The notes below the pieces were generated by a model. That model saw only the letters and a program-made list of their open reading frames with translations, ran no database searches and was not told the origin of the DNA. The translations under genes were made by a program, and so were the position numbers. A stretch of 45,214 nucleotides of DNA from Pseudomonas fluorescens (GTDB lineage Bacteria; Pseudomonadota; Gammaproteobacteria; Pseudomonadales; Pseudomonadaceae), in NCBI RefSeq assembly GCF_000967965.1, contig NZ_LACC01000038.1:1-45214 (forward strand). Reading direction: 5' to 3'. Shown here piece by piece: positions 1 through 7,896 of the stretch (the stretch's first letter is position 1; every line of letters begins with the position of its first letter).

Positions 1-172
1 CCGGCCATGGATGGCCGATGGCGGCGGGCCCACGGAGCAGGACCGGAGCGAGGGCATGCCGAGCCTAGGCGAGGCACCGAATGTCAGGGGCAAGAGCCCT
101 TGGTTACTTGGGGCTTTTCCAAGTGACCCGCCGTAAGGGCGGAACCCTAAGCGGCCGTTACCGCAGCAACGG
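1..172. repeat. Dispersed Pseudomonas-type intergenic repeat
   Basis: Non-coding DNA downstream of the AraC regulator. It contains two small hairpins, GGGC-AAGA-GCCC near 90-101 and CCGCC-GTAA-GGGCGG near 129-143. The wording of the segment (a GAGCCTAGGCGAGGCACC block followed by AAGTGACCCGCCGTAAGGGC) is one I associate with a sequence repeated many times in intergenic regions of Pseudomonas genomes. Only one copy lies in this window, so repetition is recalled knowledge and not shown here. The left boundary is cut by the window edge. Confidence 0.5.
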
Positions 173-186
173 ATATGCCCCCAAAC

Positions 187-1011
187 CTAACGCTGGTTAT
201 CGCGATACTGACTCGGCGACAAACTGGTCAGCGCCCGAAACTGCCGGCTGAAGGCACTGTGGTCGGTGTAACCACAGCGCAAGGCAATCTCGGTAATCGG
301 CAACCCGGTGTGCAGTAACAACCGCGAACCTTCTTCCAGGCGTGCCTTGTGAATCATTTGCCGTGGGGTGAGCTGGAATACCCGTTTGCAGTGCCGCTCC
401 AATTGCGCCACGGAATAGCCTGCGATGGCGGTCAGTTCGGCGAGGCTGATGGAGCGGGCGAAGTGGCGGCGGATATGGGCATCCACGGCGGCGAGTTTCT
501 GGAACGCCGGATGGTTCGACTGCGGCGATTGCAGGTCGCGGGAGATACCGGCCAGGCCCACGATTCGACCCTGTTCATCCTTCAAGGCGAGTTTGTGGGT
601 CAGGCACCAGATCGGCTGATTGCCATAATACAAATGCAGCTCCAGCTGATCGGCCAGTTCGCGACCGCTGGACAGCACTCGCCGATCCTGCTCGGTGTAC
701 AGCGGACCGAAGCGTTCCGGGAAGACCATTTCGGCGGTGCGCCCCAGCAGCTCGTCCCTGTGTTTGAAACCACAACGCCGGGCCAGGGTCTGGTTGACGA
801 AGGCGTAGCGGGCCTCGCAGTCCTTGATGAAAAACACCACGTCCGACAGGGTATCGAGCAACGGCGCGATGGGCTGAAGGCTGTTCAGCAGCGTTGGCAG
901 ATCGCAAGGTTTAAAGGTGGTGAGCGAGGGATACATGGCGCTGGGGGTCTGAGGGTGACCCCCGGGATCATAGAGACTCGGCAGCGTGGCCGAAACCCCT
1001 GGCGTGGTCAT
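187..1011 (-). CDS. PAS-domain AraC-family transcriptional regulator
   Basis: A 274-aa regulator with an N-terminal PAS sensor region (SDVVFFIKD...ARYAFVNQTLARRCGF, followed by a HKLALKDEQGRIVGLAGISRD strand pattern) and a C-terminal AraC/XylS DNA-binding domain with two helix-turn-helix units. The second unit carries the family pattern ITEIALRCGYTDHSAFSRQF. The start at 1011 shares one base with the stop of the dehydrogenase alpha subunit (TGATG), which suggests translational coupling. A downstream ATG at 936 (249 aa) is possible. A 7-bp inverted repeat (943-949 with 957-963) lies between the two candidates and neither has a clear Shine-Dalgarno site. Its place at the end of the hydroxyproline operon suggests it responds to a substrate or product of that pathway. 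Hydroxyproline catabolism in P. aeruginosa is controlled by an AraC protein (LhpR), but I cannot say that this is its orthologue. Confidence 0.85.
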   Translation of the reverse strand: MTTPGVSATLPSLYDPGGHPQTPSAMYPSLTTFKPCDLPTLLNSLQPIAPLLDTLSDVVFFIKDCEARYAFVNQTLARRCGFKHRDELLGRTAEMVFPERFGPLYTEQDRRVLSSGRELADQLELHLYYGNQPIWCLTHKLALKDEQGRIVGLAGISRDLQSPQSNHPAFQKLAAVDAHIRRHFARSISLAELTAIAGYSVAQLERHCKRVFQLTPRQMIHKARLEEGSRLLLHTGLPITEIALRCGYTDHSAFSRQFRALTSLSPSQYRDNQR

Positions 1012-2267
1012 CACGCTGGCGGGGTATCGTCCAGGGACATCAAGGTTTCGATCCGCGCCGGGCTGAAGGGTGGGCGCGGTGCTGAGGGCTGCCAACCAAA
1101 CAAATGCTGCACTGCACCGCCACACACCCGGCCCTGGCAGGCGCCCATGCCGCAGCGACTGGCGAGTTTGGCTTCGCGCCAGTCAGAGTGACCGGTCAAT
1201 GCCGCGTAGGGCACGTCTTCGCAGCGGCAAACCAGGGTGTCGGGTTGGGCCAGGGACTTGAGTCGCGGGTCGAGGGCGAACGCGCTGTTCAGCGCCTTGG
1301 CGAAACCCTGCCAGCGCGCCCGGCGCGGCCACAATTGCCTGGCGGCTTCCAGATTGCCGACCGCTGCGTGGCCGGCAATCGCACCTTCCACCAAGGCCAG
1401 CTCACTGCCGCCGAACCCTGTGCATTCGCCCGCCGCATAATGATCGGCGCGGTTGCTGGCCTGCCAGGCATCCACCGCGATGGCTTGATCTTCGATGGCG
1501 CAACCCAGTGCCTGACCCAACTGGATATTCGGAATCAACCCGAATCCACAGGCCAGCCGATCACATTCCAACTCAACGATGTTGCCTTGTTGTTGCAGGC
1601 GCACGCCTTCCACTCGGTCGGTGCCAAGCGCCGCCAATATGTGGGTGGCGGTGCGGTAGTGGTGGTCGAACAGACTGAACGATTGCAGCCATTTGCCGGG
1701 CCAGCGCGGCAGTTGCGCGGCGAAACCGGCGACGGCATTGCGGCTGGCTTGTTCGGCGATGCGTTGCACTTGCGCGCCATGCTGTTTGGCGGTGGCGGCA
1801 CTGGCGAGTAAAAGCGGGCCGCTGCCGGCGATCACCACGCGCTCGTTCTGCACCGGCACCCCGGCCTTGATAAGCGCCTGCAAACCACCCGCACCGGTGA
1901 CACCCGGCAGGGTCCAGCCGGGGAAGGGCAGCAGCAGTTCACGGGCGCCGGTGCACAGAATCAGTTTGTCGTAGCTGATCAACCAGCCATGGTCGTCATC
2001 TTCCACCAGCAGTTGTTTCGCGCCGGGGGCGGCGATCACCCGAGTACCGGCGTGATGGCGGATGTTGTTGCACGACGCCAGACGCTCGCGCAGGCGCCGG
2101 GCCTGACCGGGCACGTTGGCTTGAGGTCCGTCGCGCCAGATTTGCCCGCCCGCCAGCGGGTTGTCGTCGAGCATGACAATGCGGGCGCCGCTGGGGGCGG
2201 CGGCAAGGGCGGCGCTCAACCCGGCAGGGCCAGCGCCAATGATCAACAGATCAGCGTATACATTCAT
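1011..2267 (-). CDS. D-hydroxyproline dehydrogenase, alpha subunit (FAD/NAD(P)-binding, BFD-like [2Fe-2S] C-terminus)
   Basis: 418 aa. The N-terminus has a dinucleotide-binding GxGxxG (LLIIGAGPAGLSAALAA, about residues 7-23), and a second Rossmann segment (VVIAGSGPLLLASA) lies near 145-158. The C-terminus has a BFD-like [2Fe-2S] domain with cysteines in CRCEDVP and CGMGACQGRVC. This is the HcnB-like architecture of multi-subunit amino-acid dehydrogenases. Together with the two upstream genes it should form the membrane-linked complex that oxidises cis-4-hydroxy-D-proline to 1-pyrroline-4-hydroxy-2-carboxylate. Its start overlaps the gamma subunit stop by 4 bp (ATGA). It is named from context because hydrogen cyanide synthase and opine oxidase subunits have the same fold; the epimerase upstream decides the call. 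Confidence 0.86.
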   Translation of the reverse strand: MNVYADLLIIGAGPAGLSAALAAAPSGARIVMLDDNPLAGGQIWRDGPQANVPGQARRLRERLASCNNIRHHAGTRVIAAPGAKQLLVEDDDHGWLISYDKLILCTGARELLLPFPGWTLPGVTGAGGLQALIKAGVPVQNERVVIAGSGPLLLASAATAKQHGAQVQRIAEQASRNAVAGFAAQLPRWPGKWLQSFSLFDHHYRTATHILAALGTDRVEGVRLQQQGNIVELECDRLACGFGLIPNIQLGQALGCAIEDQAIAVDAWQASNRADHYAAGECTGFGGSELALVEGAIAGHAAVGNLEAARQLWPRRARWQGFAKALNSAFALDPRLKSLAQPDTLVCRCEDVPYAALTGHSDWREAKLASRCGMGACQGRVCGGAVQHLFGWQPSAPRPPFSPARIETLMSLDDTPPA

Positions 2268-2500
2268 GGGCGAGTCTCCACCTGCATGCCGTCACGGCAC
2301 AGGGTCTGGCAAGCCAGGCGACGCCGGCCATCGATGGTCACCCGGCATTCCTGACAAATGCCCATGCCGCACAGCGGCGCACGGCGCTGACCGCTGACTG
2401 AGGTGCGCGTGCAGCCGTCACTGGCCAACGCCAGGGCAGCGGCGACGCTGGTGCCTTCGGCGACTTCCAGGGCGTGGCCGTCCAGCAACAATTCAGGCAT
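2264..2500 (-). CDS. D-hydroxyproline dehydrogenase, gamma subunit ([2Fe-2S] ferredoxin-like)
   Basis: A 78-aa protein of the HcnA-like Fer2 type. It has the plant-type ferredoxin cysteine pattern, LCGMGICQEC followed by LACQTLC, able to hold one [2Fe-2S] cluster. It overlaps the flavoprotein subunit upstream by 8 bp and the alpha subunit downstream by 4 bp, so the three subunits are probably made in fixed ratio by coupled translation. It should pass electrons within the dehydrogenase complex. Confidence 0.86.
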   Translation of the reverse strand: MPELLLDGHALEVAEGTSVAAALALASDGCTRTSVSGQRRAPLCGMGICQECRVTIDGRRRLACQTLCRDGMQVETRP

Positions 2501-3608
2501 AGACCGGTTCTCCGAGAAAACGCTGGGGCAGATAAGGTTGTGCGGCCAGTGACGGGGTTTCGTTGAACAGTTGCGCCACCAGTAAATCGGCGGTGCCGGG
2601 GGCGGTGGTTACGCCCAGTCCTTCGTGACCGACAGCCAGCCACAAGCCTTGACGTTGTGGATGTTGGCCCACCAGCGGCAAGCCGTCGGGGCTGGCGGCG
2701 CGCAAACCGGTCCAGGCACGGATGCCATTGAGCCGGGCCAGCCCCGGCATGTACTCGGCGGCACGCTTGAGCATTTTCGCGAGCATCCAGCCTTCGACCT
2801 GCGGGTCGGTGGTGCCGAATTGTCGCGAGGCGCCGATGAACAGTTGCCCGGTGGGGCGCGGCTGGATATTGCAGGCGGTCGACGGCCCCGTGGCGTTGTG
2901 GGCACTGGTGACGTAACCCAGTTCCACCAGCGTATGGGTGACGCTGCCGGGGTAGCGGTCAGTGATCAGCAAGTGGCCTTTTTTCGGCTCGATGGGCAAT
3001 TCCGGGCACAGCTCGTTGGCTTGAATACCGTTGGCCAACACCACGGCATCGGCACTCAACCAGTGACCATTATCGAGGCAGACGCGGTTGCCATCGACCG
3101 CACTGACCCGTGCCCGGCGCTGGCGGATGTTGGGTGTTTCGAGCATCCATCTGGCCGTCGCCGGGGCGTATAGAATGCCGTCGCCATTGATCAGCAAGCC
3201 GCCTTCCAGTCCTTCGCTCAGTTCCGGTTCGCGCTGGCGCAGGGCACTGGCGCCGATCAGTTCGCAAGCCACGCCCTGGGCTTGCAGGTTCAGGAATTTG
3301 CTGTGGGCCACCGCCATCTCTTCGGCATTCGCCGCCAGCCACAGCGTGCCGTTGCAGCGGTAGGCACAGCTGTCGGGCAGGTCCGCGCCCAGTTCGCGCC
3401 AGCGCTGCAACGAATATTGACTCAGGGCCAGTTCGGCGGGGTTGTCGTCGAGTACCAGCAAGTGGCCCATGCCGGCGGCCGTGGCGCCGTGCAGGCCGGC
3501 GTCCAGCACCAGCACCTGCAAGCCGCGACGGGCCAGCGCCTGGGCACAGGCGGCGCCGATAATGCCGGCGCCGATCACGATCACATCGGCCACCTGGCCC
3601 TCGTTCAT
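2493..3608 (-). CDS. lhpB: D-hydroxyproline dehydrogenase, beta subunit (DAO/DadA-type flavoprotein)
   Basis: A 371-aa FAD-dependent amine oxidase. The N-terminal ADP-binding fold is VIVIGAGIIGAACAQALARR (residues 9-28), and the C-terminal DAO signature ends in GLRAASPDGLPLVG...VAVGHEGLGVTTAPGTA. The family (D-amino-acid dehydrogenase, glycine oxidase, HcnC) oxidises secondary or primary amines to imines. The start ATG overlaps the epimerase stop by 4 bp, so substrate supply (the epimerase makes cis-4-hydroxy-D-proline) and oxidation are coupled. The lhpB symbol follows P. aeruginosa usage and is less certain than the function. Confidence 0.86.
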   Translation of the reverse strand: MNEGQVADVIVIGAGIIGAACAQALARRGLQVLVLDAGLHGATAAGMGHLLVLDDNPAELALSQYSLQRWRELGADLPDSCAYRCNGTLWLAANAEEMAVAHSKFLNLQAQGVACELIGASALRQREPELSEGLEGGLLINGDGILYAPATARWMLETPNIRQRRARVSAVDGNRVCLDNGHWLSADAVVLANGIQANELCPELPIEPKKGHLLITDRYPGSVTHTLVELGYVTSAHNATGPSTACNIQPRPTGQLFIGASRQFGTTDPQVEGWMLAKMLKRAAEYMPGLARLNGIRAWTGLRAASPDGLPLVGQHPQRQGLWLAVGHEGLGVTTAPGTADLLVAQLFNETPSLAAQPYLPQRFLGEPVYA

Positions 3609-4537
3609 GGACGAATGCCCCAGGCGAAGGGGTCGTCCTGTTGGATGATCAGGCTCGCCTCGGCACTGATGAACGCGCGACCACGAATGGTCGGCACGAT
3701 GCGCTCACCCTGCAGTTCGTAGGAACCCTCGAACTCGCTGCCGATGACGCTGGCCTGGCGCCAGATCTGCCCCGGTTGCAACTTGTCGTCGGCGGCCAGG
3801 CATGCCAGTTTGGCACTGGTGCCGGTGCCGCAGGGCGAACGGTCATAGGCTTTGCCGGGGCAGAGCACGAAGTTGCGGCTGTCGGCGTGATCGTCATCGG
3901 CGAACAACTCGACGTGATCGATCAAGCCGCCGTCTTCACCGCGAATGCCTTGGGCTTCCAGTGCTTGCTGCACGGCGAAAGTGTAAGCGGTCAGCGCTTC
4001 GAGGTTGTCGCCGGCCACCCGCAGGCCATGCTCGGCGATCAGGAAAAACCAGTTGCCGCCCCAAGCGATATCACCGACCACTTGGCCGATGCCCGGCACC
4101 TGCACCGCCAGCGCCTTGCGATAACGGTAGGCCGGCACGTTGCGCACGCTCACCGAATGGTCTTCGTGCAGGGTTGCCTGTACCGTGCCCACCGGCGTTT
4201 CGATGCTGTGCACGCCGGGGCCGATCTTGCCCAGGTGCGCCAACGACGCCACCAGGCCGATGGTGCCGTGGCCGCACATGCCCAGATAACCGGTGTTGTT
4301 GAAGAAAATCACCCCGGCACAGGCGCCAGGATCCACCGGCGTGCAGAGCAGGGCGCCCACCAGTACGTCACTGCCCCGTGGTTCCAGCATACAGGCGGCG
4401 CGCCATTGATCATGCTGTTCGCCTAATAGCTTGCGCCGTTCGGCCATGCTGCCAGTGCCCAAATCAGGAAAGCCGGCGGTCACCAGGCGGGTCGGTTCGC
4501 CGCCGGTGTGGGAGTCGATCACAGAGATGCGCTTCAT
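3605..4537 (-). CDS. lhpA: 4-hydroxyproline 2-epimerase
   Basis: A 310-aa member of the proline racemase family that interconverts trans-4-hydroxy-L-proline and cis-4-hydroxy-D-proline. Both catalytic cysteines are visible at the positions expected for the bacterial epimerase: Cys88 in GMCGHGTIG and Cys236 in SPCGTGTSAK. The ATG at 4537 begins MKRISVIDSHTGGEPTR, which is the usual N-terminus of the family, so the longer in-frame upstream extension is not used. The gene opens the catabolic operon, and the three dehydrogenase subunits follow with overlaps. The later pathway steps (deaminase and alpha-ketoglutarate semialdehyde dehydrogenase) are not in this window. Proline racemase is the alternative, but the dehydrogenase context favours the epimerase. 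Confidence 0.92.
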   Translation of the reverse strand: MKRISVIDSHTGGEPTRLVTAGFPDLGTGSMAERRKLLGEQHDQWRAACMLEPRGSDVLVGALLCTPVDPGACAGVIFFNNTGYLGMCGHGTIGLVASLAHLGKIGPGVHSIETPVGTVQATLHEDHSVSVRNVPAYRYRKALAVQVPGIGQVVGDIAWGGNWFFLIAEHGLRVAGDNLEALTAYTFAVQQALEAQGIRGEDGGLIDHVELFADDDHADSRNFVLCPGKAYDRSPCGTGTSAKLACLAADDKLQPGQIWRQASVIGSEFEGSYELQGERIVPTIRGRAFISAEASLIIQQDDPFAWGIRP

Positions 4538-4651
4538 GGGAGGGCCACGTCCATTCGGTTGAGTGAACGCTAGAGTGGCCCGTGCGGCGGGGTGTCGGCT
4601 TGATGGATTTAGTCTGTGTCGATGACGAAATCGGCACAGCATCCGCAGTTG

Positions 4652-5335
4652 TCAGTGGGTGTGGGGCAGGTGCTCGAACAGGGTCGTGCAGACGCCGGCA
4701 ATGTGCTCGTCCAGAAGCTTCACCGCCAGGTCCACATCCCCGGCGCGGCAGGCCGCCAGGATCTCGCGGTGTTCGTGATCGGCCCGTTCCTTACCGGCCG
4801 ACAAGCTCATCTGCATGCGTAGATAACGCTCCAGCTTGTCGTTGACCGAACGGATCAGACTCACCAGAAACGGTCGCTGCGCCGGCTCGTACAGGCAGGA
4901 ATGCAGCTCCCAGTTGAGCTCGGCCCAGCGCCCCACGTCGTCCTCGCCGATGAACTCCTGACAGATGCGCTCGGCACGGGCGAAGGTCTCTTCGGTCATG
5001 TTCGGAATGGCCAGGCGCAGAATCTTGTCCTCCAGCAACATCCGCACTTCGAACATCTGCGCCAGTTCCGCATCGGAAACCCGCGTGACCATCGCCCCGC
5101 GATTGCGCTGGAACATCACCAACCCTTCGGCCTCCAGCCGCTTGAGGGCTTCGCGCACCGGGATCTTGCTGACATTGAACTGGCGGGCGATGTCGTCCTG
5201 GCGAATCGGCTCATCCTCGGCAAAATGCCCGGCGACAATCGCATCCCGCAGATGGCGGGTGATGATTTCCGAAGTCGAAGGCGTGTTACCAAGGTCGGGG
5301 GCGTTGAGTTTGGGTAGGTTCACGGCGGCGGTCAT
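4652..5335 (-). CDS. GntR-family (FadR/FCD subfamily) transcriptional regulator
   Basis: 227 aa. A GntR winged helix lies at about residues 20-85 (IITRHLRDAIVAG...IRQDDIARQFNVSKIPVREALKRLEAEGL), followed by an all-helical FCD effector domain with candidate metal-binding histidines in ELNWELHSC and DHEHREI. The start at 5335 (MTAAVNLPKL) was preferred to an upstream extension because the extension has no family character. The gene lies 114 bp upstream of the epimerase in the same direction and probably controls the hydroxyproline operon. Such regulators are usually repressors released by the substrate or an intermediate. Confidence 0.87.
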   Translation of the reverse strand: MTAAVNLPKLNAPDLGNTPSTSEIITRHLRDAIVAGHFAEDEPIRQDDIARQFNVSKIPVREALKRLEAEGLVMFQRNRGAMVTRVSDAELAQMFEVRMLLEDKILRLAIPNMTEETFARAERICQEFIGEDDVGRWAELNWELHSCLYEPAQRPFLVSLIRSVNDKLERYLRMQMSLSAGKERADHEHREILAACRAGDVDLAVKLLDEHIAGVCTTLFEHLPHTH

Positions 5336-5433
5336 TTGGAGTGAGATAGCGCTAGGGTATACGAAATTCTTTTGCTGATCTTCCCCGGTTAGACGTCGAT
5401 GCACCCGATGTCGGTCATGCAACCCGCTACAAC
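5336..5433 (-). promoter_or_regulatory. Probable promoter/operator region of the GntR gene
   Basis: The 5' region of the GntR gene. It contains GTATAC at 5357-5362, a symmetrical core similar to operators of FCD-type GntR proteins, so self-control is possible. No convincing -35/-10 pair was assigned. This is a suggestion from position and one hexamer only. Confidence 0.3.
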
Positions 5434-5463
5434 AAAACGGGCGCCTGTAAAGGCGCTCGTTTT
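5434..5463. terminator. Bidirectional Rho-independent terminator (original end of the LysR gene)
   Basis: A 13-bp stem with one mismatch (AAAACGGGCGCCT, loop GTAA, AGGCGCTCGTTTT). T-runs follow on both strands. It sits about 22 bp beyond the displaced LysR 3' end at 5486-5515, on the side where transcripts of LysR (minus strand) would end. This supports the idea that LysR stood next to this terminator before the accessory DNA arrived. Confidence 0.75.
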
Positions 5464-5485
5464 CATTCAGGCCTGCGCCGCCCTC

Positions 5486-5583
5486 TCAGAGGCTATCCGG
5501 ATCCCCGAAGAACATTTTGACTGGGCTCTAGGACCGTAGTTTCAGGTCGAGAAAGTTTTAGCTTGCCCCCATTTTTGCCCCCA
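5486..5583. other. Left attachment site (attL) of the accessory region, with left arm
   Basis: Read on the minus strand, 5486-5515 encodes MFFGDPDSL-stop, the C-terminus of the LysR protein whose body now lies 27 kb away (33301-32387). To its right are TTTGACTGGGCTCTA and two boxes of GGGGGCA (minus strand, 5564-5583) 12 bp apart. The same arrangement follows the second copy at 9298-9327. On the left is the LysR terminator, which is host sequence. The crossover should lie within the shared MFFGDP codons. The paired boxes look like arm sites of a tyrosine recombinase; that reading is inference. Confidence 0.7.
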
Positions 5584-6126
5584 ATCCTCACTTGGTGGGC
5601 GAGTGATCGAGAAGGGTGAATCCTGCCATAGTTCCAGCGTGGCGCCGGGTGGCTTTTGGTGTGATTTTCACGTTGGGGTTAAAGGCTGCCACACGTCATT
5701 GAGGCACGCCTGGCTCCCGCCGCCCTAATAATTGCCTGCTACAGACGATCCCTGCGTGCGCGCCAGCAGGAGTACAGCTTGACGAGCCTCGAAGCCCTGT
5801 AAAAGCCGATTGGATCGAAGACTGGATGGATAACATCAATCATCCCTCGGATCGCCTTCTGTCCTCGCGCCCATTCTTCACCCGTTCTATCAGCATGCTC
5901 AGCCGCAGGAGCGTAACTTTCTGCTCAGCTATTTGGTTTTACCATGCTCTACCGACTGGATTCGGGTGGAAGCCAGGTCTTCACTAACAATACGATTCTG
6001 AACGGCCGCCAATAGTTAGCTCCGCCCGGGGCGGCCTTCCCTTGGCTTGATGATAGGTAAGTCCAGTGAATTGTGGCTAAATCCAGAAAAAAAGCAATAA
6101 GGCACAAAATTTGGGAGTTACGCAAC

Positions 6127-6155
6127 TTGTTAGGACTTGGCGTTAATTCTATAAT
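6127..6155 (+). promoter_or_regulatory. Probable sigma-70 promoter of hipBA
   Basis: TTGTTA (6127-6132), a 17-bp spacer and TATAAT (6150-6155), about 40 bp upstream of the hipB ATG. An imperfect inverted pair, GTTA at 6142-6145 and TAAC, overlaps the -10 box and could be a HipB operator; the match is weak. Confidence 0.5.
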
Positions 6156-6195
6156 TTTGGGAACTAACTGGCACAGAATGGGCTGGGTACACACT

Positions 6196-6513
6196 ATGTT
6201 GGATTTAAGCTTCAGCAAGCCGAGTGAGGTCGTCAAGCGCCTCTGCGATCGCTTGCGCACAGAGCGCTTGGCGCTGGACATGACACAAGCCGACTTGGCC
6301 GGGCGTGCCGGCATCGGCACCAACACCGTGTCCAACCTTGAAGCCGGGCGCAATGTCGGGTTCGAGAACGTGGTCCGGGTGGCGATGGCCCTTGGCCGAA
6401 CCAAGGAACTCGAAGGCCTGTTCCTGCCAAAGCTGGAAAGCATCGAGGATATTCGGCGCTACGAAAACAGCGCCAATCGTCTCCGTACAAAGAGGAAGTC
6501 CGGCAATGCTTGA
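6196..6513 (+). CDS. hipB: HipB-like antitoxin, XRE-family HTH protein
   Basis: 105 aa. The XRE helix-turn-helix spans about residues 17-70 (LCDRLRTERLALDMTQADLAGRAGIGTNTVSNLEAG). The start ATG at 6196 gives a normal-length antitoxin; an in-frame extension back to 6073 would run across the promoter and was rejected. The last 8 bp overlap hipA, as usual in hipBA operons. The expected role is to bind and neutralise HipA and repress the operon. Confidence 0.82.
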   Translation: MLDLSFSKPSEVVKRLCDRLRTERLALDMTQADLAGRAGIGTNTVSNLEAGRNVGFENVVRVAMALGRTKELEGLFLPKLESIEDIRRYENSANRLRTKRKSGNA

Positions 6514-7792
6514 GCAGGTGAACGTCTTCTACGAGGGCTGGGGTGAGCGATGGCAATGGGGCACGCTGGTCTCCACGACCGCCCTGACCGGTCGCCCGCT
6601 GATCGTGTTCGAGTACAGCAATGAAGCCAGGCAAAGGGGCTTGGAACTGTCCTCCTACACGCTGCCGTTGGAGGGGGCTCAGTTGCGCCGAGATTTTCCA
6701 GACCACCAACTGTACTTGCCAGGGCCTGTTTACGACTCGTTGCCGGATGGGTGGGGCATGTTGCTGATGGACCGTATGTTCAGGCGCCGCGGGCTCACCA
6801 CGGCGCGCATCGGCTCACTGGAACGGCTGGCCTACATCGGTAGCAATGCGATGGGTGCCATGACGTTTGAGCCCGTGGCACCCGAAGGTCAGGAATCTGA
6901 AGTCCACATCCCGCTGGAACAGCTTGCCGCCGAAGTGCAGGAAGTGCTCCATGGAGACGGTGGCGAGTTCCTGCAGACGTTGCTGCTGGTGGGCGGCTCG
7001 CCTCAAGGTGCAAGGCCTAAGGCCCTCGTCTATCGCGATCCCGAAACTGGCGGGTTTACCACTGCCGTCACGCCGGGCTTTGAAGCATGGTTGATTAAGT
7101 TCCCGGCCAAAGAAGAACATGCCGAGGTGTGCGCTATCGAAATGGTCTACGCCGAGTGCCTGCGCATGTGCGGTATCGAGACCCCTGACACGCAGTACTT
7201 CAGTCTGCCTAATGGGTTGGCAGCGTTTGCCAGTAAGCGATTTGACCGCCGGGATGGTCTGCGTGTACCCATGCAAAGCCTCGCGGCCTTTACGGGGGCA
7301 AATTACCGGTCTCCGGGGGTGTTGGACTACGTCAACTTCTTGCGGGCAACACAGATGTGTACCAACGACGTGCGAGGGATGGCGGTGGCCTTCGAACGTG
7401 CCGTCTTCAATGTTGCGTTCAACAACAGAGATGATCATCCCAAGAACTTTGCCTACATCATGTCGCAAGACGGTCAGTGGAGACTGTCGCCGGCTTACGA
7501 CGTGACCTTCTGCGAGGGGCCAAGTGGGTATCACCAGATGGATGTGATGGGGGAAGCCCTGTCGATTTCCCGCACGCAAATGCTTCGACTTGCCGAGGAA
7601 GCCGAGGTGCCCCCGGACGCTGCAGGAAGAGTGATTGACGGCATTTGTGATGTAGCGAGCCGGTTTGCAACCATCGCCGAGAATCTATACCCACGCGCTA
7701 TTACTCAAGACACTTTGCGCACGGTCCAAGATTGCATCGACCAGAACGTGGCTCGGCTACACCACGTTCACGCGGGCAGCGGTCGTCGGTGA
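6506..7792 (+). CDS. hipA: HipA-family serine/threonine kinase toxin
   Basis: 428 aa, the usual HipA length. The N-terminal subdomain (residues 10-120) is followed by a glycine-rich loop GGSPQGARPKA (163-173), the catalytic segment FNNRDDHPKNF (305-315) and the metal-binding SPAYDVT (328-334). All key kinase motifs are present, so the toxin looks intact. HipA kinases phosphorylate aminoacyl-tRNA synthetases (GltX in E. coli) and cause growth arrest. The target here is unknown. The 104 bp after the stop (7793-7896) contain an open frame with a wing-helix-like phrase (LNPQQLQPIIRRLEGLGLIEG) but no start, perhaps the relic of another gene. Confidence 0.87.
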   Translation: MLEQVNVFYEGWGERWQWGTLVSTTALTGRPLIVFEYSNEARQRGLELSSYTLPLEGAQLRRDFPDHQLYLPGPVYDSLPDGWGMLLMDRMFRRRGLTTARIGSLERLAYIGSNAMGAMTFEPVAPEGQESEVHIPLEQLAAEVQEVLHGDGGEFLQTLLLVGGSPQGARPKALVYRDPETGGFTTAVTPGFEAWLIKFPAKEEHAEVCAIEMVYAECLRMCGIETPDTQYFSLPNGLAAFASKRFDRRDGLRVPMQSLAAFTGANYRSPGVLDYVNFLRATQMCTNDVRGMAVAFERAVFNVAFNNRDDHPKNFAYIMSQDGQWRLSPAYDVTFCEGPSGYHQMDVMGEALSISRTQMLRLAEEAEVPPDAAGRVIDGICDVASRFATIAENLYPRAITQDTLRTVQDCIDQNVARLHHVHAGSGRR

Positions 7793-7896
7793 AGATCGGG
7801 AGGAGCTTACGGGACTCAACCCTCAGCAATTGCAACCGATCATTCGTCGACTCGAGGGCCTCGGTCTGATCGAAGGATCAAATTTGACTTCTCGCG

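Noticed and set aside
349..1191. Long plus-strand open frame opposite the AraC regulator
   Set aside because: It is the shadow of two well-supported minus-strand genes and has no domain or ribosome site.
1011..3608. HcnABC hydrogen cyanide synthase
   Set aside because: The subunit types agree, but the overlapping hydroxyproline epimerase and the GntR gene point to D-hydroxyproline dehydrogenase; hcn operons have another order and no epimerase.
5949..6443. Minus-strand frame over the hipB region
   Set aside because: It is antisense to the HTH gene and its translation is low-complexity without any family.
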